Assembly (NCBI GenBank): GCA_002794735.1
Contig: NBAZ01000012.1
Location: 62,001 to 126,000 of the forward strand
Length of the DNA stretch: 64,000 nt
Direction: 5' to 3'
DNA from: Pyrrhoderma lamaoense
Lineage: Eukaryota > Basidiomycota > Agaricomycetes > Hymenochaetales > Hymenochaetaceae
How positions within the stretch are numbered: the stretch's first letter is position 1; each line of letters begins with the position of its first letter. Position numbers and translations under genes: made by a program. Of this stretch, positions 1 to 12,992 are shown piece after piece. Below the pieces are notes generated by a model. The model saw only the letters and a program-made list of their open reading frames with translations. It searched no databases and was not told where the DNA came from.

Positions 1-737
1 TTTTGTTATTGAACAAAGTAAGACCCTAATACTTTATTGAAATACTTCCCTTTTTCATCATTGATCTACTTAATCGTAATATCCGTCTTCTCCGGATGAC
101 CTTTTTCTGAATTGGATCTAATCTTTATCATTCAGACAGATCTGTTGAGACACAAGCTCAATGCAGGCATCAAAGTTCGAAAATAGTACGTCTTAAGCCT
201 TTTCCTGTCTGCACAACTTCCATGCTAATCCATATATCTTAGCATCACGTCATATGGAAACCGACCCAATACATATGAGGATGTTTCGGAGTACTTCCGG
301 GCACACTTTTTACAAGTTCATCGACGGAACGATGTATCGAAACGTGCCTTGTATGCAGTGAGCATCGTATTTCTCATATCTTAACGACCCTTACTAGAGA
401 AGACAACGCTGACGAATGATGTCTCTGTTTTCCATCTTTCACAGCACTTTACATCAATGTTGGTAAGTATAGACACTGACTTGGGAAGATGTATCAAGTC
501 ATTTTCTGTTCTTTCTTTTTTTTTGTCGTTCTCGAAGCGCGGAAGTTGACATTCGCTATTTTTTTTTTCGTGTTTTCTTATTCAGGACATTAAGGCAACG
601 CAGAAGATCATCGTGAACGGTATGTGGTACTCCGAGGATCTGTTTTTGTTTCCCACAGCGCTGACTGATCTACGAAACCATTAACAGTCGGGGAGGCTAT
701 TATCCGATCTTATATCGCTGATGCTGGACTCACCTAG
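1..737 (+). CDS. G-protein alpha subunit, C-terminal part (5' truncated by window edge)
   Basis: Six exons remain: 1-17, 136-185, 243-357, 445-462, 586-619 and 688-737, all with GT..AG introns and compatible phase, giving 93 residues and a TAG stop. The first exon encodes LLLNK and the second opens with TDLL, recreating the NKxD guanine-recognition box of heterotrimeric G-alpha proteins. The following YFRAHFLQVHRRND and HFTSMLDIKATQ stretches match the alpha-5 region and the place of the TCAT loop; the last residues are IIRSYIADAGLT. The TCAT box reads TSML, so this is a divergent paralogue, as is common in mushrooms with many G-alpha genes. The GTPase core lies outside the window. The family relays signals from seven-helix receptors at the plasma membrane. 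The identification rests on the NKxD box plus the C-terminal pattern. Confidence 0.82.
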
Positions 738-3140
738 GCAAGCATAATCTATGTCACAACGACTTGACTTTAGCGGCCAGACGACAGTCATGTGTACCTG
801 GATATCTGGGGTTAAGCGTCGCCGGGATAGAGTAAACGATATGGTTTAGGGCTTCCTTTTTTTCTGATCTCACTCTCCAGCTTTTTTATACTTGTATATC
901 CCTTCCCCCTTTCTCTGTACACATACTTTCTTCCTATTTCTATGGTATTCATTTCTCCTCTACTCTCTCCTGTTTCAGTAAGCGAATCCTCGTTAGCAGA
1001 TCATATATCCCCTTCTTTTTCTCTTCCTCTTTTTATTCTGCATACTGTCTTTTTTACCATCTCTCAATCATAGTTTTGACTCTTTTTCTTATACTTCTCG
1101 GAATTCCTTCTTTTTTTTTCACTACTCACCTTGCATGATTTCCCCCTCCTTTCGTCTATCCTTTTATTATCGTGCCTCTTGACACATCATTATTTCTGTG
1201 ATGTTCACTTCAATTTGGAACTCTGATCTTTTGGAACTATGTTCTTACTGTTATGCTTGACATGTAATGGATGTGAGTAACTATACTTAGTAAAAAATAA
1301 ACTTATTTGTAGAAGCACCAAGAGCAATTACATGATTCTTGGATGCCAATAGACTTTTCTTATACCTTCTTTCAATTTTGCTTTAGTGCTGCCCGCTTTA
1401 AGTAATCATCTTACGGAGCCATATGAAAATGTCTGTAGTTGATTGCAATTGATTTATAGTATAAGCTATACATAACGTAGGTTATTGCAACACTCTTATC
1501 ATGAAGTATATAACGAGCTTACGATCAGAAATGTTTATTGCCCCTCATTGCGAGTTAATTCCGATATCATCTAAACAGCAGATTGTCTAAGGGCAAGTCT
1601 GGGTCTAGTATGCATTGCAGCCCGTTCCTAAGTTAGAAGATATCTCCCTTTACGGCCACCATGCTGACTCAAAGACGCTTTAAAAGAGATTCCAAACCTC
1701 CTATATGACTTCCCTTCGGGCTGATTTGTGATCATCTTCCTCTTTTTATTTCTTGGTTCCATTATCATGATTTGGTATGGACTTTTTTCTCACTTGCAGT
1801 CTTGTCTGAACAAAAAAAAATTCTACAGAGGTGTCAACGTTCCTATCACAATCAACTTATGATGATGTTAAGATGTAATGATGGTTGTGGGTACTAGCTA
1901 CAACAAGTTGATTTACGTTACGTGGCACATGATTCGTGTTCTAAGTCAGATGACAACGAATGTTATTGTTATGGACTTGGCTTGGCATGGCACCCTCGGA
2001 ATATGCTAGGAAAAGAGATGGAATCAACAGCTAGAGCTGAAGGGGATCTGCACCCGACGGATCCATTACATTCAGGCTCCTCTGTTCTTCTTGCAGACCT
2101 ACTGTATATCATCGCGACTTCGGTGAACCAAGCCGGAAATATCGTGACTAATCCACCATATGGTATTCCTAAACCCCTTACAGACAGAAGCCCCGCTATA
2201 TAAATCTTACTACTCATAAATTCTTTTCCAGGAATAGACAGCGGAAATCTTTCGCTTCAACTTGAAGTTCCCCTGAGCTTCCGAATAGGTATAGATCCAG
2301 TATGCATCGCAATAGTGCCCGTGATGATGAACACTATAGCGGTTGGTTATAGCCATTGATTGTAGAGTAGATACAACTTCAACAGTTTAATCAAAACCAT
2401 GAGATAGGCTGTACAGCGCATGAGTGGAGAAGTAACCATAATAGTCTACTAGACTAGAATTCTAAGCAGGAATAGAGTGAACAGCGGAATTGTTGAAAGA
2501 TTCTCAGAGTTGCAATAGATGGTATCAGACATAGAGAAAATTTGATGATTTAAGACTTGTCCCGGGAGTAAGCTAGATATAAGGAGCAAAACTGTACCCA
2601 TCTCTGTACCTGAGTCCGAGTTGAAAACGCTGATGGTTTCAGCTCTAGGCAAAATCCAGTTTTTGCTTCTCTGGACCGCGGCCCCTTCCTCTGATGTTCG
2701 GTACGAGAGAAAACTCTACCAAGGGGATGATCTTTTGCGAGACGTAAGGAATTTTCTTTAGTCTTAAAGATTCAGAAAGAGTACGTGTAGTTACTATGTA
2801 TGAGACAAAGGCTCCACAGACTACATATTGATCCATAAAGTAAAAGTATACAATACCTGTTTTTTCAGCTTATTAAAATTTCCCTGGAGTAGTCCTTGTG
2901 TTCATAGGAGATAGTTTTGGGTTTCCTCGTTGGCAATTTCTTGTATCATTTTTGGAACAAATGTAGTTATGAGAGAAGAATGTAAGCGCGTTACGGTACG
3001 TGAAGTCACAGACGCGTATCAAGTCATATGACCTCAAGAAAACAAGGTCACTTTGTTCCCACGCTCTAAAACAACGTGCTATTATTCTCAACTGCACCAC
3101 TTGTGCATCGCGTCTTTTCTACAAACTACACCACGTAGAC
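738..3140. other. Intergenic, 2.4 kb, no gene seen
   Basis: The first part is pyrimidine-rich (about 840-1140) and is probably the 3' untranslated region and downstream flank of the G-alpha gene. Open frames of 60-93 codons occur on both strands (for example 1922-2203 and its antisense), but they overlap each other, have no recognisable motif and cannot be joined by convincing splice sites. No tRNA or repeat array was seen. Confidence 0.6.
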
Positions 3141-4314
3141 ATGGAATCAAAATTGTAAGTCTGAATAGTAAAAACTGATAACATCTCCCTTTTTGATTCT
3201 TGTGGGTTACAGAAAAGCGCTCAAAGTTGTTGACTTGAAAGATATACTTACACGAGCAGGGGAATCTGCTGTGAAGGGCAACAAACCTGACCTTATCACG
3301 AAGATTGTCGCTAGCTCAGCAGCGCTACAAGTATACGAAAGCTTATATGGCTCTGGGAAGAAGTCTGAAGTGACTACACCTGCCCCAGCGCCATTATCAG
3401 CTCCTTCAACGAACGAAGAGACTGTTAAAGAAACCAAGGAAACTATCACTGTGAGTGTATTCGTAGCACATGTTTTACCATGCTTACATCTGACCTCATG
3501 TCCTTGTGTAGGCTACTACCACTGATCTGTATGTTACCCCTATTTCAAAACCTACTGGATACAATTATGAATATGGTTGATAGGTCAAATTTGGAGGTTC
3601 CCGATGAACAGTTGACAAAGCCTACAACTGAAACAACTCCGGTATGTCTAAACACACTTGTTAAATTTCAAAAACATACTTATTTCTCTACCTCTACCCA
3701 CTTCAAGCCCGAAAGCTCCCCGCCTGCAGACGAAACTCCCGCCACAACTGAAAACGGAGACAAACCCGTTGATGAGAAAGTTGACTCAAAACAGGAAGAG
3801 TCTGTCGTTGTTGACGAAGAAGAATTGAAGAGGCGAAAGCGGGCTGAGCGATTTGGTATTCCGCTTGTCACGCCGCAACCCGCATCAAAGCCTGCTCCTC
3901 AAAAAAATAGGAGGAGAGAAGCGAAACCCAAGGCAAAACCAGCACCACAGGCCGCGAAAGGTCCATCAACTGCTAAAGCACCATTGAAAGCCCCTACGAA
4001 AGCTCCTACAAAAGGCCCTGCAAAAGCTCCTGCAAGGGCTTCAGCTAAGGCTGTAACCAAGGCGTCTATCCCCGTTGAGGTAAATAGTTACTTTTTCTAT
4101 ATGAACTAAATAGCTGAATAAGTTGCATAAGGATTCTACCAAATTAGACGCTCGTGCAAAGAGATTTGGAATTGATCCTAAGAATAACGATAAGTCTGCA
4201 ACTTCTGCTACTGTTGGACAAAAGCGAGCTGCCCCAGCAGAACCTGTCGATGCTGAGGAACTTGAGAGGCGCCGTAAAAGGGCTGAACGGTTCGGCATGA
4301 ACGCGAAAGCGTAA
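3141..4314 (+). CDS. tho1: SAP-domain RNA-binding protein Tho1/SARNP-like
   Basis: Exons 3141-3154, 3213-3450, 3512-3528, 3584-3641, 3708-4079 and 4132-4314 join in frame (the last acceptor could also be at 4125, adding three residues). The N-terminus MESKLKALKVVDLKDIL, followed by a helical GNKPDLITKI segment, is a SAP motif, a DNA/RNA-binding helix-extension-helix. The C-terminal half holds the Tho1/MOS11 signature three times: RRKRAERFGI, DARAKRFGID and RRRKRAERFGM. Between them lies a Lys/Ala/Pro-rich low-complexity linker built from KAPTKAPTK-like units. Tho1/CIP29/SARNP proteins work with the TREX/THO machinery in the nucleus, coupling transcription to mRNA packaging and export. Start choice: the first ATG gives the SAP domain directly and a 14-nt first exon with a good donor. 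Confidence 0.85.
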
Positions 4315-5285
4315 TTTCTTTGATGTCATTCTGTATTTATACTGTACTAGAAGTACGCTTTCAGTTAGTCAACTGCATTAGATCCTTACTAATGCCCTTG
4401 TCAAGATTAATCACTGTTTTGCACTATACCGTCACTTGTTATGTCTGGTATTTTATCATGATCTGTTTTTACGCATCTTATTTCTACGGTCACGCTACAT
4501 TAAAATAAAAACATCATCTCATGACATACAATTGACTACGACCCCTAGGCAAGTTGGATGTACCTTATAATACTTAAATGCTTCTAGTGGTTTCATATAT
4601 ATCCAGTCAATCAGACAACAAAAAGTTGTAAGACTCTCCTTCGGCGTATAATGACTTGCCTTTGGGAAAGCCTTAACTCGATTCTTGGACATTGTATCAG
4701 CTCAACTTTATCATTTTCTTAGCCTTGAGATTACCGCTTTTATGGAGGTCTTGCTGCCTCTTCAGGTAGTCTGTTCTTGTTTACAGGGAAATATGGGGTT
4801 GTTCTTTCTCTTGATCTAGTCCGACGCGGATTCCCATGGTCATATTTTTTACGGGATGCAATAATAAAAGAGTCTTCTAGCTCTGTCTAAACTTGAATCT
4901 CATTCGGAAATGGGCTATGCTAAAGGAACCTTTACTAGTTTCTTCATCCCTCATCAAATTCGTCTTTGAGTGAAACTTGGGGATCACAAGGCTGTGAGTC
5001 TATTTTAAGATCTGTAAAAGAACAAACGGAGGCGATAAAATTATCGTCATTAAGCCTTGTCTTGCGTAAATGTACAAGTAGCCTGAGAATTCATTGTGCG
5101 GAATCAAACCTCCCTTTGTCGATCCCCGAAAAATGTCCATCTGTGGCGAACTTGTGTGGGTCCATAGATTGCCTTTTTTGGTAGTGTTCTGTGTTGCATT
5201 TAATGGAGCATGGATTCGAAGAAACCACCTTGGGGCCCAAATCTCTCTACTCTAGCTCTAAAAGACTTCTCAGAGGTACTTTGAT
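4315..5285. other. Intergenic, about 1 kb, no gene seen
   Basis: This is the 3' flank of tho1 and the promoter side of the next peroxidase. There is no TATA box at the usual distance before the ATG at 5286 and no CCTCACTCC motif, unlike the other three peroxidases of the window. The open frame at 4966-5184 lacks any family signal. Confidence 0.55.
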
Positions 5286-6624
5286 ATGATACTGACGGTA
5301 CCGAGTCTGTATAAAGTTGCTCTCTTTAGTGCAATATTCGATGCCACCCTACTTCTTGCCGATGCTAGTAGCCTAAAGTTCGGATTCAAAAAATGCCCTG
5401 GAGGGGAGTATTATGTACAAAATGAAGAGGTAATCTTTGTTGATACTGATGTGCAATACCTCTTACTGATGGAATCAGTGCTGTGCATTTTACTCCTTGA
5501 GGGATGATTTGCAAAAAAATCTATTTGATTATGAATGTGGGGATGCTGGTAAGCAGTCTATCGGACTTCCGGAAGACGAAATTATCTTGAAGCGTTACTG
5601 GGTGTAAATAGCTCATGAGGCTCTTCGAGCCACATTTCACGATGCTATCAGCTACTCAAAGGCCAATAGGAGTGCTGGGGGTGGAGCCGATGGATCTTTA
5701 CTCGCTTTTGCGAAAGTTGAGCTCGGATATTTCGAAAATGCTGGAGTCATTGATATTATTCACGACCTTCTCCCTTTCTGGCAAAGGCACCCTGTCTCTG
5801 CTGGAGATCTTATACAGCTTGCTGGAGCTATCGGCTTATCGAATTGTCCCGGAGCCCCGCGCCTGGAATTCTTGGCGGGTCGACCGAACGCGACTTCCGC
5901 TGCTATTGATCAGTTAGTTCCCACGCCTGTGGATTCCGCGGACAAGATGCTCGCTCGTCTCGCTGACGCGGGGTTTAGTGCCAAAGAGCTCGTTGCCTTG
6001 TTGGCAAGTCATTCCGTAGCACGAAGTAGTCTCGTGAGCAAGACTGCTATACATGCACCATTGGATTCGACTCCAGGTTACTTTGATTCGCAATTCTATC
6101 TCGAAGTACTCTTGAAAGGTAGTGGATACCCTGGTGGGGGAAACGGTAGTGCGGCTGAGGTGGAGTCTGCTCTTGCATCAGAAGGTGTCATTCGACTACA
6201 GTCTGATTTTGCGCTTGCACATGATAGTCGGACGACATGTGAATGGCAAGCCATGATTAGTATGTCTTCTTTAATACAGTTCCTCATATTTCGTGTCTCA
6301 AATACTCTGATATATAATAAGATAACCAAGACTACATGATGTACTCATTCCGAGAAGCGATGGCCAAGCTTGCTGTTGTCGGACAAGAAACATCAAACTT
6401 GATTGATTGCTCTGATGTTGTTCCTATACCAAAAGCTCTGTGGGTCGAGAATGCCCCTTCTGCAATATACCCTCCAGGAGAGTGTGTGAATGATATTCAA
6501 AGAAGTTGTGACGAGCCTCTTCCTTACTTATTACAAAGTAGTAAGTTTTTCCACGATGTTCTCCTAATTAAAAACTAAACGCGTCTCAGGAGGGAGACCA
6601 TCACCTGTACCATATGTTCCATAA
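5286..6624 (+). CDS. Class II haem peroxidase, generic type, Mn site degenerate
   Basis: Exons 5286-5429, 5479-5548, 5612-6259, 6331-6540 and 6590-6624 encode 368 residues, normal for secreted class II (AA2) peroxidases. A hydrophobic signal peptide covers about residues 1-25. The haem pocket is complete: distal Arg and His in LRATFHDA, calcium ligands in GGADGS, distal Asn in FENAG, proximal His in LLASHSVAR. By alignment to versatile peroxidase numbering, the three Mn(II) ligands Glu36/Glu40/Asp175 read Asp/Glu/Ser (CGDAAHE and SHSVARSS), and the position of the surface Trp164 is Ala. So neither Mn oxidation nor the lignin-peroxidase electron path is predicted; a generic peroxidase acting on phenols is the best guess. 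It converges on the Mn peroxidase next door, 385 bp apart. No TATA/CCTCACTCC promoter core was found. Confidence 0.88.
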
Positions 6625-7009
6625 TTTTATTGATTAATATGCTTCCATTCTATACTGAAAAGTAAAGTAAAGCGATATGGCACATGTAAACATAGTATGC
6701 TGTTGAAGTCTCCATATTTGTTTTTACTGTTGAAAATACCGGTTGTAGTGTCACTTGTTTTTCTATTGAACCTATTTAAAGATATCGACTTCCTGATAGA
6801 AGATCTCAACATTTAAAGACAAAAAACATCCATTAGATATTAAATTAGTAAGTAATTTATCACAAGCCAGATAATGGGTCTAGATAATACTGGGTTTAAA
6901 TAAGATCAATAGTTAACCCAAATAAAGATATTGCCCGTGGTATATATACGACTATGCAGCAAAGAATCCTGAGAAATTTAACTTAGAATGACTGACGACG
7001 GCTTGTCGT
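6625..7009. other. Shared 3' intergenic space between convergent peroxidases
   Basis: This 385-bp AT-rich spacer between two stop codons presumably holds both 3' untranslated regions. No gene was seen. Confidence 0.6.
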
Positions 7010-8417
<1,408 letters not shown>

Positions 8418-8479
8418 GGTTATAAAGTAACTCGAGCCTTGAGTAGTGAAGGAGATTAAAGAAGGAAAGGAACTCAAGA

Positions 8480-8521
8480 GGAGTGAGGAAGCACTGGTAC
8501 GTTTTTCATGTCTTTTATACT
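8480..8521 (-). promoter_or_regulatory. Mn peroxidase core promoter: TATA box plus CCTCACTCC initiator
   Basis: On the minus strand AGTATAAAAG lies at 8521-8512 and CCTCACTCC at 8488-8480, about 31 nt downstream, the usual TATA-to-start distance. The ATG follows 71 nt later. The same pair is found before the peroxidases at 34409 and 48078. Confidence 0.75.
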
Positions 8522-9773
8522 TTTTTGAAGAGCAATAGTTATTACAGATTAAGGGATAGGCAGACCTGTCTGTGGGAGCTCGTTGGCATAGCCTGGGACT
8601 CATCCTTGAAGAGAGCGCCTGCATCTTGACCAGTTACAAGTCATGTAAAACATAGTGGCTGAAGTTCATACTGCCTGTTTTCCTCATCCCTGGGACTCGG
8701 GTCATTCTACCATACCGTTGGAATGGGAAAGTGCTTGACATCGCATCGGCACGTCCAATTCCAAAGCTCTGTTTTGTCGCAGGAACGGTAACAACAATCA
8801 TATTGATGAGTCGGCACCATATATGAAAGCGATGAGCTGACACCACAGGTTCGGGAGAGTACTGTGCGTGAGAAATACGGGTCGGAATCACCACCTCGAG
8901 TCAAGTGAGTCCAGTATGATCCTCTTTGAAATTCTATGAAAACAGGGTTACTTGATCCGCTACAGCAACATATGTGATCCCCTATTATAGACTTATTTTC
9001 CATGTGAACCATCATACCTTTCATTTCAGCTTGTAGTTTTATATCATAAAAGCGTGAGTATCTGTGCTTGACACATTGAATGGACATAAAACAACACAGA
9101 ATATTTGTATAGCCAGTAACGCGCTCGCCTTGCTTGAAGTTACAGTACACGGAGAACAGGTTTGTCAGTACCTGCGTAGGCATGACTCAAGGCAAAGCGC
9201 CGAGTACCTTAATTATGATAAAAGGCTTGCTGAGGATAGGTATGGATGACGAGATGTAGTTAATCTTCTCATGCCGAACAGGTACAGATCTAGGAGTGTC
9301 GGTCTCGGAGAGCCACCTGATAATGAGAAAATGAGAAAGAAAAGACAGTTTTTTCCCAGACAGCCACAATGGCAATGCACTTGAAAACAAATTATGGGAT
9401 ATTTATAGGCGAGGTGACGAAGCAAAACATGATGAAGGACAGAAATAACCCTATATTCAGGCGGAATAACTATGGTGAAACGAGTCGGTATATACGTGGG
9501 GCAGCGGACAAATCAGCATTTCAAAGATGACATAGATTTCATGATTCCCGTTGTCTTCAAATAATATACAGTAGAGTTTCGTCTGTTCCGAATTTATACT
9601 GAGCGCCCTTCTCGTGTAGAAGCGACACGCCGGTCAAGAGGGCGCATCAAATTTCTCAAAACATCATGCTTAGTCATTATTATGATTACTAATCATAGGA
9701 CCTACATATCCAGAATAGTCCGATACAGAGATTTTCATTCTAAATTCAACTCTACTAATCATACATATAAGCA
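8522..9773. other. Intergenic, 1.25 kb, no gene seen
   Basis: It holds the upstream region of the Mn peroxidase and the 3' flank of TSR1. A 158-codon open frame on the minus strand (9183-8707) has no domain, signal or plausible splicing partner and an unusual residue mix, so I treat it as chance. Confidence 0.5.
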
Positions 9774-12563
9774 CTAATCCTCCATATTTATATCAGCTTC
9801 AAGCAATGAAGAGTCTCGTGGGGTAGATGAAGGCAGTTCACCATCTTTGAAGTGTTCTGGCCAACGAGGATATACCCGTTTGTAAAGAGACATACATACG
9901 GTATCCATTTGACTGAGCGGCCCATCAAAATGAGCTTTGAAATAACCGTGGGTACCAAGTGACTCGCGGATATGGCCTGTACGACCAAGTTTAGTATGAA
10001 GCTGAATGGGTTTGAAGTAGGCAATGTCGTCTGAATTGAAGAACATGTACCGCACAGTTGCGGTTTTTTTATGGACTTTGAATGGATGTCCTGAAAGAAC
10101 AATCCTCTTTGCAATAATCCGTGTGGTATCTGGGTTATAAAAAGTCCCCATCGCTACTAACTCTGGTGCTACAATTCCTATGGTTAAGACACAGACCAGC
10201 ACAGAATATAATCTTCACTCACCTTGAGGATCCTCTGTTTCTTTGAGCAGGATACAAGGCTGTTTACCAAACGTAATTGGGCCGTATATTGTAGCGACAC
10301 TAGTTACGCCGTGTCGGAGCCATCTTTCGAATTTATGTACATTGTTGATACCGGTTCCACCGCCTCGCGTGTGTTGGCTATAAACTGGGCGTGTTCTTAT
10401 CCTGCGGGGACCATAACAGAGTACTAGTGGCTCCTTCGATCGTATTGGAGCATTATATTCAGTATTACGTTGTACTGTGAAATTGAGTACCGATACTTTG
10501 TGTTCATGTTCTAAAAGACTGAAGATAACGAATGGGTGGGTTGCATTCATGAGTCCAGCTTCCTGGGGAACATTCCTTAGCGTCAAGGTCACTCGCGTAC
10601 CAGCCTATCACGAATTTATTTAGAATTATTAAACACATCGGATAGGAGAAAAATAGGACACTTACCTCGATTCCATAACCTTCTGCTTCTGTTCTTCTTT
10701 TTACGTTCCGTTCAGTACGTTTGAAGTCCTCAAACTGGAAAATGCGTGCATAGTCTCGCGGGAGATTCTCGTACGGATCCCAAGGGCTTGTGCGCATGGA
10801 CCTCAAGCCCCTATACCGTGCAAAGCGTGTGCGAGCAGGAATGTCGCGAGGAGTGTCAATTTCATCAGGGAATTCTGCATCCTCCTTCTCTTCACGTTCT
10901 CGTTTTGCCTCAAGTCGCTGTTTTTCACGCCATTCCTCCAATTGCCGTCCTTCTTCTTCCATATCTAGATCCTGAAAGGCAACACTGTGTCGGCTTGTAA
11001 TATCCATGTCTGTTTCCTGGAGCTCTTCCATTTCATCATCATCGATATTATCATCAATGTTTTCTTCGATACTAGCATCTAGCCCGGCATTATTGCCGTC
11101 AATGCTAGGATCACTACCTATCTCCTCAGCGTCGCTATCATCTGGGTCCTCTTCTTCATCCTCGTCTTCGACAATCCACGCTGCTTGGTAGGAGCTCCAT
11201 CCTTTAGGCACACGACTCACGCGTCGTGGTGTTGTCCCCTTTTTGGCGTCAGGAATGATTTCCATGACATTTTCGTCGACCTCTCGCATTTCCTCCTCTG
11301 TTGGCCATGTCTGTTCGTTAGCTAAGTCATCAGGAGCATTGGTACTGACAAGGGAATCAGCGTCATCATCTGGTGTGGCAAGCTGTATCGGTTCAACCTC
11401 CATCCCAGTGGATCCACGCCCCACTCGAGGGTAAGGGGCAGAGAGGATACGTTTGACTTGGAAGTCACCATACCCTGGAAGATGAACAAGACGATTCACC
11501 GAAAAGGGAGTCCCACGAACTACACCGGTGACATGTAAGCTGCCTAGAACCTTGTTTTCCTCGCTGCCATCCTCGTCGTTTTCTGCCTCCCATGATACAT
11601 CCTCAGCGAGAAGCCATGATCGGCCAGATCTCCACCTGAGTTCACCAGGAATGCCCTCACATAAAGCTCGTAATGCGTTAGCGCAGTCACCAGCCCCAGA
11701 AAGATCAAAAATCCGAGGGAGAGAAGGAACAAAGTATTGCATGAATGATAGAAGAGATTTCATTACACCAGTTCGCTCTTTTTTCTCTTTTTTCTCTGAC
11801 ATCGACGACGAACTCAGGTCAGGTATAGAACATGCGACTACATGGGGGAGACCCTGAGCCTGGAGAGTCCGAAGTAAAGTTTCTCCCCAGGGTTCTACTT
11901 CAACCGAAGGAGATAGGACAAAAAGAACATAGTCAGCTACTTTACATGCATCGAGAGTTGCGTATAAGTGTCGATAAGGGAGATGAATGAATTGAAGTGA
12001 TGTCTTAAATCGATCTGCTCTGTAATTCTTTTAAATACAGTCCACTACCCAATAGAGAGCTGATACATACCTGACCCTCCATAATCCAAGATCAGGCCCC
12101 GGGCTTATCTCTGCATCTAGGGTATTCACAAGTGAGGTACTAGCGACCTGAGCACTGACATCTGGTGAGAGAGGAACGACGGCAACAATTCGAGGGGCAC
12201 CATTTGATCCATTGAATAAACGTGTTGCTGCCACAAGAGCCTGGCGTTTCTTTACTTGAGCTTGCTTAACAGCATTTTTTCGGTTCGAGCGTAGTTGTGC
12301 GGCATTGGATTTCTGTTGACTTGCCTTGGGAGATTGCCTTACAACTTTACCTGAATTCATTGTATGTCCCATATAAGTATATATGCATTTTCAGAAAAAA
12401 CAATAGCAAAGTAGTTCACCTTTTGCCTGGTCCTTTAAGGATGACTTGCTGGCATGTTTTGACTTGAAAGCTTTGTTTTTCTTTGTAGCACAATTTAGAC
12501 GTTGTCCTAACTAGGAAGAGATAGGCAAACCTGTTTCAATGTTGACCTATGATGATGATGCAT
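9774..12563 (-). CDS. TSR1: 40S ribosome biogenesis factor Tsr1
   Basis: Six exons (12563-12531, 12480-12420, 12350-12071, 12019-10666, 10604-10223, 10177-9774) encode 837 residues, close to the usual Tsr1 length of about 790-800. The N-terminus [11 protein letters not shown] followed by [12 protein letters not shown] is the family hallmark and fixes the start across a 50-nt first intron. Further signs are the Ala/Lys basic stretch, a degenerate GTPase-like N-domain ([14 protein letters not shown] strand), a long acidic insert ([15 protein letters not shown]), then the conserved [19 protein letters not shown] and GTFYNPD... GHPFKVHKK... TVRYMFFN segments of the Bms1/Tsr1 C-terminal domain. 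Tsr1 is a nuclear/cytoplasmic pre-40S assembly factor that blocks premature joining and helps 20S pre-rRNA maturation; it lacks GTPase activity. It is intact and diverges from the Vps3844 gene across 429 bp. Confidence 0.95.
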
Positions 12564-12992
12564 CTCAACCCCCATGTTGGACCAAAATCTGAGGAGCAGT
12601 GACTGGGTAAAAATACAGACTTTGTTGTATGTTACAGTATGTGATATTTGTACTGTACAATATTATATGAGGATTGTATGATCGGATTAGAGGGTGTATA
12701 AAATATACTAGCATACATAGATCCGCTTACCACGCTTGTACAGTATAAAGTACTTATTTCCAAGGTAAAGTTCGAGTTCTCGATATGATATGACTCTCTA
12801 GTAGCGAAAATAAGGTGTTTTCTGTATTTCCTGGTGATGCATCTAGATTCCAAGAAATATGTGAGAGTGCTCAAAACTTCGGCACAGAAGACATGAAATT
12901 TAGCATATCGAACACGTGACTGATTGTCACCTGAATGAGAGACTCAGACTTGTGGCCTTCTTGTCTACATTTAAACGTTTTCTCCTCAAGAA
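12564..12992. other. Divergent promoter region of TSR1 and the Vps3844-type gene
   Basis: This 429-bp AT-rich spacer separates two start codons pointing away from each other. No open frame with support was found, and no clear TATA box stands at a proper distance from either start. Confidence 0.55.

Noticed and set aside
1922..2217. Overlapping open frames on both strands (93 and 82 codons)
   Set aside because: Mutually antisense, no motif, no splice partner; typical of chance frames in AT-balanced DNA.
8707..9183. 158-codon minus-strand frame upstream of the Mn peroxidase
   Set aside because: Cys/Tyr/Ser mix without domain or signal peptide; its position overlaps the expected promoter region.
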